From Impatiens glandulifera (lineage: Eukaryota; Streptophyta; Magnoliopsida; Ericales; Balsaminaceae), in contig NC_061864.1 of NCBI RefSeq assembly GCF_907164915.1, positions 8,687,889-8,751,888 of the forward strand: a stretch of DNA of 64,000 nucleotides. The letters are read 5' to 3'. This document shows, piece after piece, positions 47,729-59,981 of this stretch. Both the position numbers and the translations under genes were made by a program. The notes beneath the pieces were generated by a model. That model searched no databases. It had not been told where the DNA came from and saw nothing but the letters and a program-made list of their open reading frames with translations. The first letter of the stretch is position 1. Each line of letters starts with the position of its first letter.

Positions 47729-48820
47729 TTACAGCCGCCGCAACACATCTACAGAGACTAAACTTTCCAAACAAGATGCTGCATCAATTACATCTTCCGT
47801 AGAATGAAACCTAATATCTTCTTCAAGTGACCGCTGTTCCAAGTTATACCAAACAAGGGTCTCATAATCCAACTCCAACAGTACTTTCCCACCACTTTTT
47901 GAATAAGCAACAGGTCTCACAACCTGGATAGTAACTAGTTCCATTGTAATCAATTTCGACCAATATTCACTCCCCTCGCCATACTCCTTCAGCAACCATA
48001 CCTCCACCTCCTCCGAATAGTAATTACAAGTTAACGATAAGCATCCTCCTAAACTACTCAAAGTAAAAATGAAAATAAGACCATGGTACTGAGGCCATGG
48101 AATTACTCGGTATTCCCCTGTCCTAAAATCAAAGGCAACAATGCAACATTTATCGTCCTCCCCTCTTGACACCCAGTGCATGGCTCCACCCGCAATGGAA
48201 TTTCCAATTCTGTCGAAAGTCGGATATTGATTGGGAAACTTTTCATATTTATGCCACGAATTTAATCTCAAACTATAAACATTAACCTCGTAATCAGCGG
48301 CGTCTCCACTGTCGTCTCGAAATACCACAAGTCTCACCACTTTGTAATCGTCGTTGGTGTTATCGGAACTAAATCCATAATAACAATGTGTCTGAAGGTT
48401 GGGGAGATTTGGGACCTCAACTGGTATGAAAGGTAGTTCTATAAACTTTCTAGTTGATGGATTCAATAAAAAGACAGATAAGTTGTAGACATTTGATATG
48501 CAGAGCAATCCATCACAGGATCCCCATATATTGGTCCTATAATCCTGATGCCTCAAGGGATTGTAATCTATCACCATCTGTTGAAGAAGATCGCCGCTAT
48601 CCTCTACGGAATCAAAATCCACACGGCAGAGACCCTCGTAACTCAGGAAGAGATTAAGGTTGATCTTGGTTTTAGCCGATCGCTTCAGATGCAATTTGAC
48701 GAAAAGGGGGTTACTAATTAGTGCGAGCCAGGATCTAGATACGCATCTTAAACGGAGCAGATTCTTGACAGGCAAACGACATAGAACCTTGGCTAGAACT
48801 TCATTCGGCAGCGTCTGCAT
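47729..48820 (-). CDS. F-box protein of the CPR1-like subfamily, 363 aa
   Basis: Single exon. The F-box is at the very N-terminus (MQTLPNEVLAKVLCRLPVKN, then LRLRCVSRSWLALISNPLFV). It is followed by an FBA_1-type domain (GSCDGLLCI, LLNPSTRKFIELP, YGFSSDNTNDDYKVVRLV, VNVYSLRLNSWHKYE, GGAMHWVSR, VWLLKEYG). It is more typical of the CPR1/CPR30-like class than of the plus-strand cluster and is clearly a different subfamily. Length is close to that class (about 360-410 aa). The likely role is an SCF adaptor; the target is unknown. A pentamer repeat (GGACA) sits seven bases upstream of the ATG. Confidence 0.9.
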   Translation of the reverse strand: MQTLPNEVLAKVLCRLPVKNLLRLRCVSRSWLALISNPLFVKLHLKRSAKTKINLNLFLSYEGLCRVDFDSVEDSGDLLQQMVIDYNPLRHQDYRTNIWGSCDGLLCISNVYNLSVFLLNPSTRKFIELPFIPVEVPNLPNLQTHCYYGFSSDNTNDDYKVVRLVVFRDDSGDAADYEVNVYSLRLNSWHKYEKFPNQYPTFDRIGNSIAGGAMHWVSRGEDDKCCIVAFDFRTGEYRVIPWPQYHGLIFIFTLSSLGGCLSLTCNYYSEEVEVWLLKEYGEGSEYWSKLITMELVTIQVVRPVAYSKSGGKVLLELDYETLVWYNLEQRSLEEDIRFHSTEDVIDAASCLESLVSVDVLRRL

Positions 48821-48827
48821 CTTCTAC

Positions 48828-48853
48828 GGACAGGACAGGACAGGACAGGACAA
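48828..48853. repeat. (GGACA)5 pentamer repeat in the 5' UTR
   Basis: Five consecutive GGACA units immediately upstream of the F-box start codon. Confidence 0.9.
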
Positions 48854-48869
48854 TGCAAGAAGAAAATGA

Positions 48870-51800
48870 AATCAGAGAAGAACAAGTTCGAAACTTCGAT
48901 CCTCAGTCCTCACCAAACACAGGCATATGCATTGGGTTTAATTAAACTGCATGCTCAAAAGTTCCAGAAGAAGAAGAAAATTGTACTTCGATGATAAGAA
49001 CAGTATAGTAGTGAACAAAATTGTAACCTCGATCGAACCAAATATTACAGAATTCCTTCTTCTTTCTCTTTCTTTCTTGAAGAAGTCTTTATGTACGATG
49101 AAGATCACTTTTTGAGTTTTCTTGAGTCTTGTGGGTTACAGTTATGGAAGTTGCATTGTTGAGCCAGAGTCTGTTAGGACCAAAATTTTGCATTAGTTTT
49201 TAATCTTTGAATTAAATTACTTCTTAAATTAAAATTTATTGTATTATCAAGGATTAATTATTTAATATTTATTTGATAAAAATACTTAATTTTTATAATA
49301 AATTAATTTTAATTAAATTAAATAAAAGGTTACAAATAAAATATTAATTTGTAAATAATAAAAAATAACCTGTACTAAAAATTAAATTTTATAAATATTA
49401 AAATTTTAATAAAACTAATTCAACCACATTAATACAATTGTTTAAGATAACTCCAAATAAGAACTGTCATAACAAGTTTTTTATGACAATAAGTAATGAA
49501 AGAAAACATTTTGAATAAACTAATTAAATTTTAATTTTGATCATTTTCAAATTTTAATTAAAACTTCTTTTAATTATTTTTTTGGGTCTACTTCTCTTTT
49601 TTCAGTCGCTCAAGAGAAATCTCGTTTATAAAAATCAAGCCAAAGAATGCGGTTGTTTGCTGATTTTTTCGGTCAAAAACAGTCCACGGCCAGTGAGCTC
49701 GGTCGTCCCCAGCAACAACAAACCTAAATTTTCAGAACTCGATTTCAACTTTTCTCAAACCCGATTCAAAACTTGCTCGATTTCAAATCAATACAAAATC
49801 CATATTCCTAACAATAATCCAAGCATCAATATGGCTTTGAACACCAGAATCGAATCTTTATTTTTTTTTCTTCCAAATGTCACTTTTCAAACTAGAGTTT
49901 AGGGGTATTTGCTAAGTATACTAGACATTTTTAAAACACAACTATAACAGGTTTATAATTCATTTAATTTGTTTGTTTGATTTAATACTATTATTATTTT
50001 ATAAGTCTAAATTTTAATTATAAATAAGGTGTAAAATGTGGATGTCTACGGATTATCTTTCTTTGACAAAGTTTGAAATTATGATAGAGTTTTGGAAAAC
50101 GAATATCTAAGTCTGACACAATAGACATTACATCTACCAACAATCTAATTTATAATTGTATTTAGATTCATTTTTATTTATTAAAACATGTAAAGGATGG
50201 ATTGATAAAATTTGACGATGAATTGATCGATGATATATCCCCCGATTCTGGTGCTTGTTAAACCTTATCGTAAGGTTTTGATCTGGAAAACTAATCTCAA
50301 GCTATCATGGTACAAAAACTAATTAAAAATCTAATTATGTGAGCTAATCAAAATGTTTTCATTATTTTGCGAATAATTTAACACAAGACATTAATCTCAA
50401 ATTTTTATGGTCGAAAGACAATTTATGCTAGATAAACGAATAGTTTTGTCTTCTTGTACGAGTATATATCTTCATGTATATTAATTTTTCACACTTTTAA
50501 AAATTAAATAAATAAAATAAATAAGATAAAATGAACAAAATATAATATAATAAGGTGTTATTAAATAAAGATATAATAATAATAATGAGAATTTAGAATA
50601 CTAAATTAATGTAAAAATAAAATAATAATAATAATAAATTAAAAAAAAAAAGTTTAATTAAGATTTAATATTGTGTTTGATTTTGGCCGAAAATAATAAA
50701 ATAAAAAAGTTATAGGTAAAAGAGATCAAGGAAATGCAAAGAAACAAACAAAACCTTAAGTTTTCTTGACAGTGATCCAGTGTGGGAGAGAAACGCTCTA
50801 CAACATGGCCATCTGACGGTTCGTCAGCCTTACTAGGATGATCCAAAGGACGAGGAAGATCCACGCCATCGTCGGAAATTTCTTGAGTTCGTGCAGATGC
50901 TTTGAAAGCTCAATCTTAAGTTGATAGGAAGTTGCTAGAGGCTTATAGCAATCTTTCTACATTACTTGTAAGTCACAATTCGACATATAATCTAAGTTAT
51001 CAACTGAAATTCGATTTTGTACGTCTAAGTTCATAACTGCTTTAATTCATTCGATATTCTTCAAATTTTTTGCTCTAGAATGATCTAGGAATGATTTAGG
51101 AACTATCTAATCTAATGAATCAAAATTGAACAAATCATCATAATCTATATTCGCTTAAATTTGAACTTTGGCTGAAATTTTCAGATTGTCTCCTTCAAGC
51201 TTGAAGGAGATGATCCAGGATCATCTTATAATCGATTTAGAAACGTTTCGTGGAAAAAAATCTGAACTGTGTTGAAGGTTTGAGGAATGCTGAAAATTTC
51301 TCTGCAGGTTTTTTTTGTGAAATTTATTTTTACTTTGGCTAGGGCAATTGGTTGAGCCTTAGGGTTAATATGAGATTTTCATCGTGTTTGTATGACGATT
51401 TTAAGTCAACCTGAAATGGTTTAGGCGTAATGTAATTGAGTTTGAAGAATTGGATAAAATCCGATCATCTTCTCTGATTTTCCGGCTAAGGTTCGACCAT
51501 ACACTATAGCTTTAACTGAGAGTCCAGGTTGGTCTAGACATGTTCTAAATCACATAGGAAATTCATATATGGCATCAGATGTGTCTTTAACTAAGTGGAA
51601 TGTGAATTAATGTTTGGCAGAATGTTAAGAAAATTTTCTAAAATCAAGCTTTATTTCTAGCTGCAAATGCAAATTGATGTTGGATTCATGTGTTCTTGTT
51701 TTGGCATGATTCAAGATTTTTGTTAGTGTCTAATTCAGAAAGAATTTAAGTCAAATATCATGCCAAAGATCGATTTAGAATCATGCATTATAGGTGTTTG

Positions 51801-52060
51801 ATGAAATGGCTAAGAGAAATTTAATATATGTATATACATATGTATATATATATATATATGTATATATGTTGGCAAAGGGATAAAAATCTAAGGTTGGGGT
51901 TTGATCACCCAAACCTTCATTCATAAGCCATACTCACAAGCCATATAAGCCAAGACTTCCCATGCAAATTTCAAAACAAAAAGTAGTTGACCTCGGTCAA
52001 AATGGTCTAAAACTTGGAACAAAAAGTTGAAGTGAACCTTCTTTGTTTTCAAACATTTTC
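48870..52060. other. Gene-poor AT-rich region
   Basis: No convincing gene. Open stretches at 49582-49902 (+) and 50658-50864 (-) have no recognisable features. About 50760-51350 is less AT-rich and could hold an old element or leader exon that I cannot identify. A TATATG/CATATA microsatellite lies at about 51825-51870. Confidence 0.4.
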
Positions 52061-52314
52061 ATTTTTTTTTTTTTTTTTTTTTAAGAAATGACTTATTATC
52101 ATTTAACTAAAATTTAAAAAAGGAAGAAGAGTTTTGAAATTAGGACAAACATACTGGGACCTAGTTTTGAAAGCAAACAAACTTAAGAATTCAAAAGAAA
52201 TTACCTTCAACACTTAAGAGAAATACAGCAAACATACAAAACAACACTTTTTAAAAAAATAGCAGCCTCATGAGTATCAAACAACCAGCAAACAAACGTG
52301 CATCCATTTCTATC

Positions 52315-55300
52315 TTACCTTAAATATTGCTTTGTGACTTCATTAAACACAATCCCCCATTTTTTACAAAGCTCCAAATTCTTTATAGTGGTTGGAATTC
52401 TTCTCCATGTATGAATAAAAAATAGAACATCAACAACAATATCATTCCATACATGGTCTTCATTTTTCCATGTTCTAGAGAAAACTCTAACATTTCTCTC
52501 CATTCAAACATGATACATAAGGCATCCATAGAATACTAAATTATTTAATATCACTCCAATCAACTAATAGAGTTTGTAAACTGAAATTGTTAGCAAGCTT
52601 ACCCTAAAGAACTTTAGTGAAGTTACCTTCACCAAATAAATGAGAGATCGACTCTTCACAATTGATGCATAGGACACAGCCAGTGTTGGGGATAGTCATG
52701 AACCTTCTCAAGCAATCTCTAGTCATCAGTTTACCTCTATAAACCAACCAAAGTGTAATCTAATATCGAAGTATTATCCTAGAAGACCATACGTTGTGAT
52801 ATCACTCAATATTCTGCCCTCGAGAGCAAATGCACTACCATGCCAAATTGGAATTAAACTTGTTATTGATCTCAACCTTCCATTCATGCACATCAGCCCT
52901 TTCATGGTAGGTATACGGTCGACAACCTGAAGGATTTTGCCCCATCCGGATTTAATCTTAAAATAACATTGCATTGGCCTTCTTTAACATCACACACAGT
53001 AGTTAGCTGCTGTTATCTTCTTATTCTTATGTTTATGGCTTCATAACTCATAAGGAGGGAAGCTCTTTAGAACCGCGGATCATACCAAAAGAGTATGTCT
53101 CATCATTAAATATGACCTGATATATTGATCATGCACTTTGTTTTAATTTCAATATCTTATTTAGAGACCATGTATGTCTTTCTTCAACTTGCACGTCCAG
53201 ACGCTTCTTTCAACTTTCAGAAATTTGGAATGCACCCACTTGACCCAAAGCGAGACTTCATTGCTATCGCCCAAAAGAGTTTATAGGTTAACGTTTTATT
53301 CTATTCCGTGCAGTTTTTGATACCGAGGTCCCTTTTTTCTTAGATTTACGAACATCATCCCATTTCATTTTCTTGCCTCCTCTTCCTTGGGCACATGAAA
53401 TCTCTTATAAGCCTATCGAGATCTTTAATAACGATTTTAGGAATAACAAGTTGTTTTGTCCAAAAACTAATGCTTCCCATAATATCATTTATGACTAGTT
53501 CAATTATGCCGCGTATGATAATTGATAAGTTTTTTTGAGGTCCACATTCATTAAATTTTTTACCTTCTCTCTATAAACAATCAGCAATGGGTTATTCTAA
53601 GATGTTTGGACGAGAGAGGAACTTCCAAGTAGCGGATAGGCAACTCACCTTCTTTGATTCCAAAAATGTTAAAAAGATATTCTCTTTAGTCACCTCATCG
53701 ACAACTCCATAAAAACAAGGCTCTTCACTTCATTAATGTATAGGTTAGTGATACTAGAGAATTGATTAAGAACTTCCTTAACGGAATTCATGGAGTCCAC
53801 ATCCGAATGCTTTACAATAAATAGATCATCTGCAAAACAAACATGGGTAATTTGTTCCTCTAAATATAAAGGATGATAGGTAAATGCTTATTCTTCAGTA
53901 TTTCCTTAAAGATTAAGAAAGATTAAGACAAAGATATATGAGGATAAAGGGTCCCTTGCCTAAGGCCATTTTCGTCTTTAAAAAATCTTTCATAAACACC
54001 ATTCACACTTACAATTGAATGGGTGGAGTTACGCACTGCAGCACTTCACAATAATATTAGGAAAGCCAGAAACAATCAAAAAAATCTTGAATAACATCCC
54101 ATTAAATGGAATCAAATGATTTCCTAATGTCTAACCTTAATAACAATTCTAGGTGTAATTTTTCTTCTGCCATATCTTTTTAAAAGACCTTACATAAGGA
54201 AAATATTATGAGAAATAGAATGACGATGAATGAATGTTGGCTGCCCATGACTAACAATGGAAGAGATAACATTTTTAAACTTATTAGAAGTGATTTTATA
54301 AATGATTTTATAAATAACATTACATCAATAAATAAGACGAAAATCCTCTATCCTTTTAGAAATATGAATAAGAGTAAGGATAGTCACATTCCATTGCTTT
54401 AACATTCTCTTGTGCCAAAAAAACTCGCACCCCATTCATCACATCTTTGCCAACAATACTCTAGTTACTCTTGAAAAAGTTGTGCTAAATCCATCTGGCC
54501 CGGGACTCTTATCCCAGTCATGTGCAAAACCGACTGCCTAATCTCCTCTTCAGTCACCCTTTCAATCAGCCTTCCACCTTCCACCTTCCTGAATTCCAAC
54601 CTGATCCTTCTGAAATACTCAATGTTACTGGAATTGTTCTTCTTATTGGTAAGTTCCTTATAAAATTTGATGGCCTCTTTATGCACCTGTTGCTTCCCAA
54701 TAGCCACTTCCCCGTTGCCATTTTCTAGTCTAATCACCCGATTCCGCATATTCCTAGTCGAGCATTTCTTGTAAAAGAATGTCGTGTTTTTGTCCCCTAA
54801 AGACAGTCAGTTCTGCCTTGATTTCTACTTAGCGAAGCTTTTCTCGCAAGAACTGAACGCTCTAAATTCAGCTAGCATAGTTTTCTCCTCTTCCATGAAT
54901 TAATTTGGATAACTTCTACTAAGCATTTGTTTCTGAACTTCTTCCAGCTTTGTTCTAGCCTCAGCAACCCTAATTGAGATGTTACTATATTTTACACAAT
55001 TAAACTTGAGCAGCTGAATTTTGATCAGGCTTAGCTTCTCGCTAACCTGAAACATCAAGATTCCATTAATATGAGTAGCCCAAACATCCTCCAGAATGGG
55101 TATGAATCTGTTATCATTCATCCAAAAGTTTAAAATTTTGAAACACCTTTTGACCCTCTATTACGTTTAATTTAATCGGACAATGATCAGATATTCCTAC
55201 ATCTAAAACATGGATATGGCTTTTGGAAAATTTAGCCACCCAAGCCTCATTAACTAGACCCCTATCAATCCGGCTTCTTCTCACTTGTTCATTACCCCGA

Positions 55301-55383
55301 GACGAAGACCAAGTGAAAGGATTTCCAGAGTTGGTGGGTTTCATACAGCTAATATCCCTTATGCATTCATTGAAATCAATCAT
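52315..55383 (-). pseudogene. LINE ORF2 remnant (endonuclease and reverse transcriptase)
   Basis: Broken into several frames. The best preserved pieces are 55114-55383 (endonuclease end), 54900-55121 (linker), 54465-54830 (RT entry, with a frameshift near 54760), about 53680-53850 (FADD palm motif) and 52315-52503 (C-terminal domain). Normally this protein nicks the target and primes reverse transcription. Confidence 0.82.
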
Positions 55384-57665
55384 CCCATGAGTTAGATTGA
55401 ATGCTTTCAGATGATAGGGTCTGACTTATAAGATTAATACTCTCACTTGCTGTAGCAGATGAAGAGTTGAAACTCTGTCCTTCATTCGTCATCCTTCTTG
55501 TTGTTCTGAATCTAATGGAGTTTTTTAAGACAGGATCATCATTTTCTGTAATTGGATCAGTTGCATCCAGATCTTCCATACTTTCACCAATTGTCGTTTT
55601 GTCTCTTTTACTAGTCTGATTACTTTTCTCTCCTTCCTTATTTCTCCCTTTATCCTTAGATCTCCCAGCAACAAGCATATTGAACCTATTATTTTTAACT
55701 GTAATTTCCTCCCTTCCCTGAGTATTTTTACCCTGCTTTGTCCTATGTCTCCTTATATTTCTAGTTTTCCCCATAGTCGTTCTTTATCCATTACTTTATT
55801 CAAATCAGACCCCAAATAATCAACACTAATCTGTCTACTACACCCTTCCCGTTCATCTTTTCCCCTTCATGTCCAGCATTTCCAGCTATATCTGTTTTCA
55901 TCCATTCATCTCATGTTGATCAACCTTAAACCCTAAACATCATCGCTGCAACCTTGATCAACAACTTGTTTCCTTCTTAATCCATCTTTTCTAACTGTAT
56001 CGTTTCTAACCCTTTCATCAACCAGATCAACCCTTAACTTTTCTACCCTGCTCATTAGATTCTTCTTCACCCAAACCTGATCATCAATTCCTTCTTCACC
56101 CAGACCATTCTCATCATCTTCAACTTCACTCAAATCCTTCTCATCTTCAATTTCAATTAGCTCGTCCTTATTTAGATTACCCTCACTTTGTACAATCATC
56201 TCATCAGAACTAACCCCCAAATCCCTGTTATTCTAAACTTCCCCTAAAATTTTCAAATCTCCAGTTTGTTCATCTTTTTTATCCTATGTCCCTTCTTTAC
56301 TTTCAACCATTTCATCCTCATTCTGCTATGTCTGAATATTTTTCACTTTTCTCTGCACAGTCTTTGGATTGAGTTCCCCTTTAGGACATTTATTCATTGA
56401 GTGTAAAAATGTCTTGCAATTTGTGCATCTATCAGACCTCTATTCATAATTGATACCAATGTTAAACAGATGTCCCAATTTGTCCACAAATTTCAACCCC
56501 GAGGAAGAGTGTTTTCTGGATGAATTTCAACATTAACTCTTACCGTGAATGCTTTATTGTTTCTATCCATAGCCAGATAGAATCACAACGGCGAGACTTC
56601 TTATTCAGGATCATTCCTTCCTTCCATTTGCACAGTTTAAAACACTGATTTGCAATAAAGCAGAAGTCATTTGCATAAACCTTCCTGATATCACTATCCT
56701 TACTGAATTGCAAGAAATACTATCCAAAGTCATTCACCGTTAGCTTCTGCAATCCTTCCTTCTCCCATTGTTTGAAAACCTGATCTTTTACCACCTTGAA
56801 TGACACATTTGAACCTCCATAAAAACGGACAATAATAGCAGAATCTCAATTCCTGACACACAGTCCTTCAATCTCATCAGGAATTCCAAACTGGAATGGA
56901 TGATTGAGTGTTGTAACCATTGGAAGAGCTTTGTTAGAATTAGATGCTCCCTGTCACACATTGTTCTTCTGCCAAGTTCTATTAGGAACTGCACGAATTG
57001 GAACAGGTATGGTTCTAGAACATTTCCCAAACTCCTTTAGCACCTCAACTGACCATGTCACGACCTCTTCATACTCCTCCTTGATGAACAGGTTCTAGTC
57101 CTGGAGATAATGTATACTAAATTGGATTCCAAGCTGAGTTTTACGTTCCTTTTCCATTACCAGTTCCTATTTCTGAACTTGTAGAAGAAATTTCCAAATG
57201 ATTTCTCATTCCAGCTAGATTGACAATTTCATTTTTTTCCATGAACACTTCTTCATCTCCTCTTGAATCTTGTGCAGTAGTTGCTTTAACATTTTTAACA
57301 GTCTTAGCTTGATTAGAAAAATTAGCAGTATTACCAACCCTATTATCAGAAAACAGGTTTATATCAGCCCCATCTTCAGCCATACCACCTATTTTCTAAA
57401 ATCTCAACAGTAACCAAGCCTTCAGCAATACTAGTACCACCCTTTTCATTTCCAACAGTTAAGCTTGCAGTAACCCCATCAATAGTGGTAGAAGCCCTTT
57501 CCTTACTAAGTTCAGCTTTTTCCTTAAACAATCTCTTAGAACTAGGACCAGCATCAACTTGACCATAACAGCAATACCCACCACACATGTAACAATCAGA
57601 GCAGAACCCACCACAGAACCAACCACATCAGCTTGACCAGTAACAATAGCAAAGTCTGATCCCAT
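55376..57665 (-). pseudogene. LINE ORF1 remnant
   Basis: Low-complexity acidic/basic pieces (55376-55774, 55933-56220) and a DUF4283-like stretch around 56500-56800 (minus strand, FKQWEKEGLQKL then a Cys-containing FIANQCFKLCKWK). A Gly/Val/Ala-rich repetitive 5' portion lies at 57141-57665. Stops interrupt it in every frame. Confidence 0.6.
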
Positions 57666-57741
57666 TACAAGGAGCCCACCACAGAACGAGACACATCAGA
57701 ACCTTAACCAGTAGCAGCAGAACCAGTTCCCACCTCAATTG

Positions 57742-57975
57742 TACCGGCCTCGAGTTTTGGACTGCCCTAACCCAGTAGAAAAAAGTTCAATATATTTTTG
57801 TTGCCTTATGTCTAATTTTAAAAAATGATTTTTGGTGAGATTTGAATCCATAATTAACCAAATAAAAGTTTTATTTTAAACTACTAAACTACACCATATT
57901 ATGTTTAAAATTATAATAAATTTAACTAAACATACTTTACTATTTTTAATAAATGGGTTGCCCTAACATGAAGAC
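57742..57975 (-). mobile_element. Dispersed repeat with tRNA-like boxes, copy 2 (inside the LINE)
   Basis: Inverted copy of the 23931-24168 element (GGGCA.CCCATTT at one end, CCAAAACTCGAGGCCGG at the other). It retains a B-box-like GGATTCAAATCTCACC and a weaker A-box-like stretch. LINE-like repetitive sequence resumes on both sides, so it inserted into the LINE. Confidence 0.5.
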
Positions 57976-58352
57976 TTGTCGGGCTTACCCAAGGTCGGCC
58001 TGACCACATCATAACCCACCACAGAGTCATCCACATCAAAACCAACCTCACCTTAACTAGTAGCAGCAGTAGAACAGGATCAAGCAACCAAATTAGCAGG
58101 ATCAAGCAACCAAATTAGCACCGGAACAACCTTTTCCTTCACAATAATCTCAACCACATAAAGACCAACCCAAAACTTTGACCAGTGGCAGCAGTAGATC
58201 TAGAACCAATATCAGCCTTATCAACCACTTTTTATTTATATTAAACAAACAAACCCCTAAACTCGTTCTAATAACCTTCTCTCTTTTTCATCTTTGAACC
58301 CGATCTCGATTTAAAATACTCGAACCTGACCATCGAGTACCCACGAATATAA

Positions 58353-59440
58353 GGGCACTTGCACCAAAAGTGCTAAATTTTATACCTAAAATAATATTAA
58401 AAATACATATATCTATTTTACAACATCTCAATTCAAAATACTCTACAGCATTTCTATCTATATACCTATAACATTAAAATATTTATTTTTTGCAAAATTA
58501 AAAAACAACTTGTAACTATTTATAATTCAAACGGCTATATTTCAACACCTATATTTCAAATTCAAATCCAACGCCTATATTTCAATTTCAAATTCAAATT
58601 TCAACGCTTATATTTCATTGGCATGTTCTATATTTCAACGCCTCGATTGAGGTGTCCAAATCGTTTGTTTCAGATAGGTAAAAATCACCGCTTAACCCAT
58701 CATCAGTTACTCCCACCATACGCATAATTCCAGAAATGTCGTTATTCATACCTATGTATCCTACAGACGAGATTAATCATTGATTTCCTAGAGAGATCAA
58801 AAACAATTTATCATTCAATCCTATAACAAGCCAAAGAACTTGAGCATATATATAAAAAGGAAACGAACAGAAATTTAGAAATTTCAAAAGCAAAAATCCG
58901 CGTTCTAGGAAACAGGCCCTAGAAAACAACACACAAAAAAGAGAGAGAGAGGAAGACGGGATACATGGTTGGAAAGCTGGAAGAAGTCAAAATCCGTATC
59001 TTGAGCAAAATTAAGGAACTTTTCACTCTTGCTGATCACTGTAGAGTATTAACGTTTTTTAGATTTCTCTATACCTCAAGCATCTCTTATCGTTATTTCT
59101 TTTCATCTCTACAGCGAAAGTTTTGAAGCTTACGTTTGAAAGAGAAAAGATTCTACAATGTTGGAAAGAACCTATGCTTTCTCTGTTATGTGAAAAAAAA
59201 AAAGATCAGAAAGAATAATGTTCCTGCCAGTTTTGAGAAAAAAAAAATGAAAGAGAATAATGTTGCCGCCAGTTTTGAGTATAGAACAGGTAAAGTGGTG
59301 TTCTATATATAGAACACTATTGTTGAGCTAAATTTTTTTAAGTATAGCAATCTGATGTAAATCAAATTTGTTGTAATTTTTAGTTTTTTATTTTTATTTT
59401 AGATATAGAACACCTAATAGAACATCTACTACAAATGCCC
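58353..59440. mobile_element. Non-autonomous PIF/Harbinger-like element, 1.09 kb
   Basis: Flanked by TAA at 58350-58352 and 59441-59443. Ends are imperfect inverted repeats (GGGCACTTGCACCAAAAGTGC at the left; GGGCATTTGTAGTAGATGTTC as the reverse complement of the right). A 3-bp TWA duplication and GGGC-type ends suit PIF/Harbinger. No transposase was seen. The interior holds about 700 bp of less AT-rich sequence of unknown origin (58660-59300). Confidence 0.6.
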
Positions 59441-59656
59441 TAAAATATATACCTTGTCATTTCAATCTACCTATAGGGTTAATGAATATTATTTGAATTA
59501 TTTAAATAATTTTATTTGATATAAATTTTATATAAATATATTATTTTTAATATTAAAAATTTAAAAGTAAAAATATATAACGATAAAACAAATTATTTTA
59601 ATTAATAAATTAATAAATTAAATAATAACATGTAAGAAGCACAGAATATATGATTA

Positions 59657-59800
59657 GGGAAATTTGATCAAATAACCTCAAAGATGAGGTTATTTGATCC
59701 GATGGTAAAGTGATAATTTTATTGCGCTCGTGGTGATTTTATTTTTTTTGGACGATTTTGCCCTTGTCGCGAAACGCTAAGTCACTTAGCGTTTCGCGAA
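59657..59800 (+). repeat. Terminal inverted repeat of element 2 (visible end)
   Basis: Contains a perfect 15-bp stem with a 4-nt loop (59666-59680 / 59685-59699) and a perfect 14-bp palindrome with a 1-nt centre (59769-59797, arms GCGAAACGCTAAGT / ACTTAGCGTTTCGC). Confidence 0.9.
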
Positions 59801-59981
59801 GTGACGACATGTGAAATGTTCAAATTGCCCTTACTATTTAATATAACCTCCGTACTTTTTTTTCATTTTTTTCTTCTCCTTCTCTCTCTTCCCGCTCTTC
59901 TCCTCCTTCTCTCTAAACTCCGGCGGCGGCGGCGGCGATCTCGTCGGAGATCTTGGCGGAGAAGTTCGTTCGAAATCCACT

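Larger units (their letters stand above)
52062..58240 (-). mobile_element. Degenerate L1-type LINE retrotransposon
   Basis: A T-run at about 52062-52082 (a poly-A tail on the minus strand) marks the 3' end. Going 5' (increasing coordinates) the minus strand shows: the C-terminal zf-RVT-like block (RNVRVFSRTWKNEDHVWNDI, 52.4 kb); a KIKSGWGK block (52.9 kb); the reverse-transcriptase core with VCFADDLFIV (FADD at about 53825-53836); the linker GDKNTTFFYKK and NRVIRLENGNGE (54.7 kb); VTEEEIRQSVLHM (54.5 kb); and the endonuclease C-terminus with FTWSSSRGN, SRIDRGLVNEAW and GISDHCPI (55.2 kb). An ORF1 region follows, with a DUF4283-like part and a knuckle-like Cys region (56.4-57.0 kb), then a repetitive 5' part. 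Many frameshifts and stops are present, so it is inactive. The 5' limit is approximate. Confidence 0.85.

Noticed and set aside
50658..50885. Minus-strand frame MDLPRPLDHPS and an alternative small hydrophobic frame (MAWIFLVLW)
   Set aside because: No conserved domain, no exon partners; composition not distinctive.
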